NCBI GenBank assembly: GCA_026125925.1
Contig: JAHCKF010000100.1
Span: forward strand, 1 to 9,844
DNA from: Pseudolabrys sp.
GTDB lineage: Bacteria > Pseudomonadota > Alphaproteobacteria > Rhizobiales > Xanthobacteraceae
DNA length: 9,844 nt
Reading direction: 5' to 3'
The notes under the pieces were generated by a model. The model ran no database searches. It saw nothing but the letters and a program-made list of their open reading frames with translations, and was not told the DNA's origin. Position 1 is the stretch's first letter, and each line of letters opens with the position of its first letter. A program made the translations under genes and the position numbers. Positions 6,485 to 9,844 of this stretch are shown here, one piece after another.

Positions 6485-7095
6485 GCGAGAAGACCGACTT
6501 CGATCACTGGCAGGAGCGCTTCGCCGGCGATGAGTATCGCTTCGGCACAGCGCCGAACGCCTTCCTGAAAGCCAACGCAGGTCTCCTGCGCAAGGGGCAG
6601 ACCGCGCTGGCGATCGCCGATGGCGAAGGCCGCAACGGCGTCTTCCTCGCCGAGCAGGGTCTCGACGTGTTGTCGGTCGATTTCTCGCCCAATGCGCAGG
6701 CCAAGGCGCGCAAACTCGCCGCCGCGCGCGGCGTGACCATGCGCGTCGAGCAGGTCGATATCATCAATTGGGACTGGCCGGCGAACGCGTTCGACGTCGT
6801 CGCCGCGATCTTCTTCCAGTTCGCCGGGCCCGCCGACCGCGCGAAAATCTTCGCCGGCATCAAAAAGGCGCTGAAGCCGGGCGGCCTGCTGCTGCTCGAA
6901 GGCTATCGGCCCAAGCAGCTCGACTACAAGACCGGCGGCCCGTCGAAACTCGAGAATCTCTATACGCGCGAATTGCTGGAAGCGGCCTTCGCCGATTTCG
7001 CCTCGATCGACATCCGCGAATACGACACCGAGATTCACGAAGGCGCCGGCCACGGCGGCATGTCGGCGCTGATCGATCTGGTGGGACGGAAGTAG
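6481..7095 (+). CDS. Class I SAM-dependent methyltransferase (TehB-like fold)
   Basis: The 204-residue product is a small cytoplasmic Rossmann-fold methyltransferase using S-adenosylmethionine. Motif I is ALAIADGEGRNGVFLAEQG (about 43-60), with the GEGRN typical of the TehB/Methyltransf_25 group. The ribose-binding acid is Asp67 in SVDFSP. Motif III-like VDIINWDW and FDVVAAIFFQF (about 92-114) and the post-motif LKPGGLLLLEGY (131-142) follow. The N-terminal DHWQERFAGDEYRFGTAPN is characteristic of this subgroup. The substrate cannot be told; TehB relatives methylate tellurite, but I see no evidence for that here. The ATG overlaps the yggS-type stop (ATGA) and has a strong ribosome binding site, so expression should be coupled to yggS. 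The gene ends 10 bases from the convergent HerA-type gene, with no clear terminator between. Confidence 0.9.
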   Translation: MSEKTDFDHWQERFAGDEYRFGTAPNAFLKANAGLLRKGQTALAIADGEGRNGVFLAEQGLDVLSVDFSPNAQAKARKLAAARGVTMRVEQVDIINWDWPANAFDVVAAIFFQFAGPADRAKIFAGIKKALKPGGLLLLEGYRPKQLDYKTGGPSKLENLYTRELLEAAFADFASIDIREYDTEIHEGAGHGGMSALIDLVGRK

Positions 7096-7105
7096 GCGCG
7101 GCGCT

Positions 7106-9067
7106 TCAGCGAAACCGCGACGGCAGGATCGGCTTGGTCGGTGTGCCGCTGCCGAGACTGGAATCGAGAGGCTTCTTCAGCAGGCTCGAGCGCAACCCTT
7201 CCGGACGCGGCGCCGGCGCGGCGGGCGGCGGCGGCGCATAATTGCCGGTGGGTGGCGGCGGCGCATAGTTGGCGGCGGGCGCGGCGGGCCGCGCATATTG
7301 CGACGGATAAGCGGAGGGCTGCGGCGCCGCGGGCGGCTGCGCCGGTTGCAGCGACGGCGCATCGAACGGCGACGGCGCATCGTCGTACATGTCGTCCGAC
7401 ATGCGGTGGCTCATGCTGGCGTTGCGCCAGCGCTCGATCACCGAGGTCAGGAAATCGCGGCTGACGCTGAGGCCGGCATCCGAACGCGTCGAGCCGGAGG
7501 CTTCGCTGTTCGGTCGCTTGTCGGCAGGCAGCTCGAGGAAACGCATGCGCGTCGGCAGCGCGACGCCGGCGCCGAAGGCAAAGACTTCGCGCGTGCCCAG
7601 CGACGGGATGAATTCCAAGAGGCTCGCCGCCGCGTCCGACACCGCCGAGCGAATAAGCTTCTGGTCGCCTTCGCTCGACAGACGCATGACGAACAAGGTC
7701 GAGCACTGCGAGATGATGGTGGTGTCGATCTCCGCCGGGCGCTGCGTGACAAGGCCGAGAAACACGCCGTACTTGCGGCCTTCCTTAGCGATGCGCGACA
7801 GCGCGCGCTTGGTCGGGCCGAAGCCGACGCGCTTGTCGGCCGGCGCATAGCGATGCGCCTCTTCGCAGACGAACAGCAACGGCGCCGCGCCGTCCGACCA
7901 CAGGCCGAAGTCGAAGGCCATGCGGCACAACACCGAGACGACCGAGTCGACGACCTCGGCGGGGAAACCGGCGAGCTGCATCACGGTCATGGGCTTGCCG
8001 TTCGGCGGCAGCCGGAACAGCGAGCCGATGATCTCCGCCATCGTGTCGCCGCCGATATTGGCGTTCTCGAACATGAAGGCGTAGCGCGGGTGATTGCGGA
8101 AGGTCTGGATGCGGGCGATCAGCCGGCTGTAGACGAAGGCGCGCGAGCGGTTCTCAAGCTTGCCCATGCGCTCGTCGAGAACGCTGATCAGGTCCTCGAT
8201 GCGATACGGCACCGGCGTGTCGGCGGTGAAGCCGGCGTCGCGCGTTTCTCTCTTCTTGCTGAGCAGGCCGCCGCTGCTGGCTGCGCTGCCGCCGTTGCGC
8301 AGTTGCAGATAAGCGCTCTTGGCGAGAGGGATCACCTCGGAGAGGATCTCGACTTCCTCCTCGACGCCGGGACGGCCGCCGAAGAAGGCATCGACCGTCT
8401 CCTCGAAATTGAACAGCCAGAACGGCAGGCGCAAGTTGCGCGGGTTGAGCACATTGGCCTTGTCGCCGAAGCAGCGGCCGTATTCGTTGTGCGGATCGAC
8501 CAGGAAGATGCGCAGGTTGGGACGCGTGTCGAGAATCTTCTGCAGGATGATGGCGACGCCGCTCGATTTGCCGACGCCGGTGGTGCCGAGAATGGCGAAG
8601 TGGCGGCTGACAAGGCTGTCGATGTCGATGTGAACGCCGATCTTCGCGTTCTGCTGCAGGTCGCCGATATTGGCATGGTCGCCGTCGGCATTGCCGTAGA
8701 CCTGGCGCAATTCGCGCTCGGCCAGCATGGCGGCGGAATCGCCGATATTCGGATATTCGGTGACACCGCGTTGAAAGCCCGGCGCGCCGGCGCCAGTCTT
8801 GATCTCGCCGATGAGATCGAGTTGCGCGATCTTGCGGAACGCGGCGCTGCCGCTGCCGCCCGGCACCGGTTGTTCGCCGACATCAGTGATCAGCGCGACG
8901 ATGGTCGCCTTCGCCGAGGTCAGCGCCATGAACTTGCCGACGGTCGGCGCTTCGCCGCCCGGAGGTCGGCCGGTGAGATCGACACTGGCCTGCGAACCGG
9001 TCACCGCGATGACGCGGCCGATCGCCGGAGTCGGCGATGGTGCTGAAACGGGCGGGGCAATTTCCAT
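7106..9067 (-). CDS. HerA-type ATPase (DUF87) with proline-rich tail
   Basis: This 653-residue protein belongs to the HerA/FtsK superfamily of hexameric DNA-translocating ATPases. An N-terminal HAS-like beta-barrel (about 14-110, beginning AIGRVIAVTGSQASVDL) precedes the ATPase core. The core has Walker A GTTGVGKS (161-168), the HerA-typical VDPHNEYGR (190-198), Walker B LLFVCEEAHRY (397-407, with Glu402/Glu403), and the GVFLGLVTQRP segment (434-444). From about 565 the chain turns into a low-complexity Pro/Ala region with two YAPPPP units, ending in a basic tail. HerA classically works with the NurA nuclease in DNA end resection, but no NurA gene is in the window, and bacterial relatives include conjugation and phage-defence ATPases. 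The frame extends to a TTG at 9130. I prefer ATG 9067, where barrel-like sequence begins soon after, although its ribosome binding site is weak. Confidence 0.88.
   Translation of the reverse strand: MEIAPPVSAPSPTPAIGRVIAVTGSQASVDLTGRPPGGEAPTVGKFMALTSAKATIVALITDVGEQPVPGGSGSAAFRKIAQLDLIGEIKTGAGAPGFQRGVTEYPNIGDSAAMLAERELRQVYGNADGDHANIGDLQQNAKIGVHIDIDSLVSRHFAILGTTGVGKSSGVAIILQKILDTRPNLRIFLVDPHNEYGRCFGDKANVLNPRNLRLPFWLFNFEETVDAFFGGRPGVEEEVEILSEVIPLAKSAYLQLRNGGSAASSGGLLSKKRETRDAGFTADTPVPYRIEDLISVLDERMGKLENRSRAFVYSRLIARIQTFRNHPRYAFMFENANIGGDTMAEIIGSLFRLPPNGKPMTVMQLAGFPAEVVDSVVSVLCRMAFDFGLWSDGAAPLLFVCEEAHRYAPADKRVGFGPTKRALSRIAKEGRKYGVFLGLVTQRPAEIDTTIISQCSTLFVMRLSSEGDQKLIRSAVSDAAASLLEFIPSLGTREVFAFGAGVALPTRMRFLELPADKRPNSEASGSTRSDAGLSVSRDFLTSVIERWRNASMSHRMSDDMYDDAPSPFDAPSLQPAQPPAAPQPSAYPSQYARPAAPAANYAPPPPTGNYAPPPPAAPAPRPEGLRSSLLKKPLDSSLGSGTPTKPILPSRFR
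7209..7372 (-). repeat. Proline-rich low-complexity tail coding repeats
   Basis: This part of the HerA-type gene encodes residues about 566-619, dominated by Pro, Ala, Gln and Tyr. A 27-base direct repeat is visible: the GGCGGCGGCGCATA core near 7227-7240 recurs near 7254-7267. It encodes tandem NYAPPPP units with a 9-residue period. It is likely disordered and prone to length change by slippage. Confidence 0.6.
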
Positions 9068-9123
9068 GATCAAGGGTCTCGACGCACACGCACCGTGCAA
9101 AGTTCCACGTGCATCTATCGGAA

Positions 9124-9152
9124 ATAGCAAAACCGCATGTGGTCTTTGTTAA
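9124..9152 (-). promoter_or_regulatory. Possible promoter of the HerA-type gene
   Basis: On the minus strand TTAACA (9147-9152) is separated by 17 bases from TGCTAT (9124-9129). The first is a good -35 match; the second matches a -10 box at only three of six positions. Transcription would start near 9117, leaving a leader of about 50 bases and favouring the ATG at 9067 over the upstream TTG. Prediction by eye only. Confidence 0.25.
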
Positions 9153-9186
9153 TGGAAGTCGGATGGCGGTCATTGCGCCGTCGCAT

Positions 9187-9210
9187 GCTTAAGGATCGGT
9201 AGCCCTAAGC
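9187..9210 (-). repeat. Weak inverted repeat after the L,D-transpeptidase gene
   Basis: GCTTA (9187-9191) and TAAGC (9206-9210) can pair, and two further G-C pairs form with one bulge, 18 bases downstream of the transpeptidase stop on the minus strand. No T-run follows. It may be a weak terminator in the 160-base gap before the HerA-type gene, or chance. Confidence 0.2.
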
Positions 9211-9227
9211 AGATACTTCTTTAACGT

Positions 9228-9767
9228 CTAATCAACCACGACGCGGCTGCACGGGCCGAGATGCGCCAGCAGCCGGCGCAGCGCCTTGAGATCGAGCCCG
9301 ACACAGCCCGCCGTCGGCGCGAAGTGCGGCCGCGCGGCGTGGATGAAGACGGCGCTGCCGCGGCCGGCGATGCGCGGCCGCGTGTTGTGGTCGAGCTCGA
9401 TGATGAAGTCGTAGAGATGGTCGGCGCGTGCCAGACGGTCCGCCGTCGAACCGGGCGGCACCTTGACCGGCCGGTTGTAATGCCGCGAGGCCGGGTCTTC
9501 GCACCAGCCGTCGTCGCCTTCGATGCGACGCGACGGCAACAGCGTCGGCGGCCGCAACTGGCGGTCGGCGCGCCACCACAGCCGCCTCAGCCGGAAGACG
9601 CCACGCGGCGTGCCGCCGTCGCCCTCGCGCTTGTTGGCCTTGACGCCGCCGCGGCCGAGCGACACCGGCAGGGTGAACGGGCCCGCGACCAGCCAGCCCT
9701 GGCGCGGATTGCCGGGGCGGCGCCGGACGGTGAGACGGGTCAGCGTTTTGTGGCGCATGCGAGCCAT
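9228..9767 (-). CDS. L,D-transpeptidase family protein (YkuD domain)
   Basis: The 179-residue product is a compact YkuD-domain protein. Enzymes of this fold cross-link peptidoglycan by 3-3 bonds or attach proteins to it, using a cysteine nucleophile. The catalytic region is visible near the C-terminus: FIH with His143, then PTAGCVGL with the nucleophile Cys155. Earlier conserved blocks are AGPFTLPVSLGRGG, GDGGTPRGVFRLRR and a Trp-Cys-Glu-Asp region. The classic SHGC motif is TAGC here, a variation I recall from small alphaproteobacterial members. No signal peptide is seen, only an arginine-rich start, so export is unclear. ATG 9767 was chosen; GTG 9776 would add three residues and ATG 9758 would remove three. 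The frame remains open to the right edge of the window, but that stretch lacks coding-like third positions and contains a perfect hairpin, so a longer protein is unlikely. Same strand as the HerA-type gene, 160 bases upstream of it. Confidence 0.85.
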   Translation of the reverse strand: MARMRHKTLTRLTVRRRPGNPRQGWLVAGPFTLPVSLGRGGVKANKREGDGGTPRGVFRLRRLWWRADRQLRPPTLLPSRRIEGDDGWCEDPASRHYNRPVKVPPGSTADRLARADHLYDFIIELDHNTRPRIAGRGSAVFIHAARPHFAPTAGCVGLDLKALRRLLAHLGPCSRVVVD

Positions 9768-9783
9768 GAGGGTCACCCAAACG

Positions 9784-9802
9784 TAGCCCCGATTCGGGGC
9801 TA
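9784..9802. repeat. Perfect 19-base hairpin upstream of the L,D-transpeptidase gene
   Basis: TAGCCCCG (9784-9791) and CGGGGCTA (9795-9802) pair over 8 bases around an ATT loop. It is 16 bases ahead of the ATG at 9767, within or next to the ribosome-binding region. It could be an operator, an RNA structure that affects translation, or the end of a transcript from outside the window. No T-run is present on either strand. Confidence 0.5.
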
Positions 9803-9844
9803 AACGCCAGTTCCGGCTTGCCTTTTCTCGTCTGGATGGTTTAG
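9803..9844. other. Right-edge intergenic sequence
   Basis: These last 42 bases show lower G/C at third positions than the genes and no family-like protein in any frame. They probably contain the promoter of the L,D-transpeptidase gene, but I could not recognise -35 and -10 boxes. Confidence 0.3.

Noticed and set aside
7298..9046. Long + strand open frame (582 codons) opposite the HerA-type gene
   Set aside because: Its translation is arginine/alanine-rich without domains, and the minus-strand frame carries clear Walker motifs. It is an antisense shadow caused by high GC.

Overview
The window comes from a GC-rich genome. Coding is dense, third codon positions are strongly G/C, GTG starts occur, and the protein families fit an alphaproteobacterium, most likely of the order Hyphomicrobiales (Bradyrhizobium/Xanthobacter-like). 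That placement is inferred from sequence style, not from a marker gene. I found eight protein-coding genes. There is no RNA gene, insertion sequence, CRISPR array, tRNA-associated integration site or replication origin. This looks like ordinary chromosomal core or near-core sequence rather than a mobile island.

Left part (1-4394, + strand): a short leader with two strong hairpins, then a tight three-gene operon for an ABC export system. It encodes an ATP-binding subunit, a large duplicated FtsX-type permease with eight predicted membrane segments and two big periplasmic domains, and a HlyD/MacA-type periplasmic adaptor. The genes are 5 and 4 bases apart. Together they should form a mechanotransmission-type (MacB/LolCDE superfamily) transporter coupled to an adaptor that would dock onto an outer-membrane channel encoded elsewhere. 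The substrate cannot be read from the sequence.

Middle (4398-5693): a stand-alone response-regulator receiver domain (- strand) and a Crp/Fnr-family regulator (+ strand) are divergently transcribed from a shared gap of about 144 bases holding an AT-rich patch. The Crp/Fnr protein carries four cysteines at positions nearly matching the iron-sulfur ligands of E. coli FNR, but a recognition helix unlike FNR. It is the most interesting protein in the window.

Right part (5694-9844): a hairpin and a 14-bp tandem repeat precede a YggS/PLPBP-type pyridoxal-phosphate homeostasis gene, whose stop codon overlaps the start of a class I SAM methyltransferase. Facing them on the - strand are a HerA-type hexameric ATPase with a proline-rich tail and, upstream of it, a small YkuD-type L,D-transpeptidase without a visible signal peptide. 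A perfect 19-base hairpin lies just ahead of the transpeptidase start.

I see no convincing previously undescribed multi-gene system. The points most worth testing are the FNR-like cysteine set, the ABC/FtsX/adaptor hybrid architecture, a HerA ATPase without a neighbouring NurA nuclease, and three unexplained hairpin or repeat elements in the gaps.
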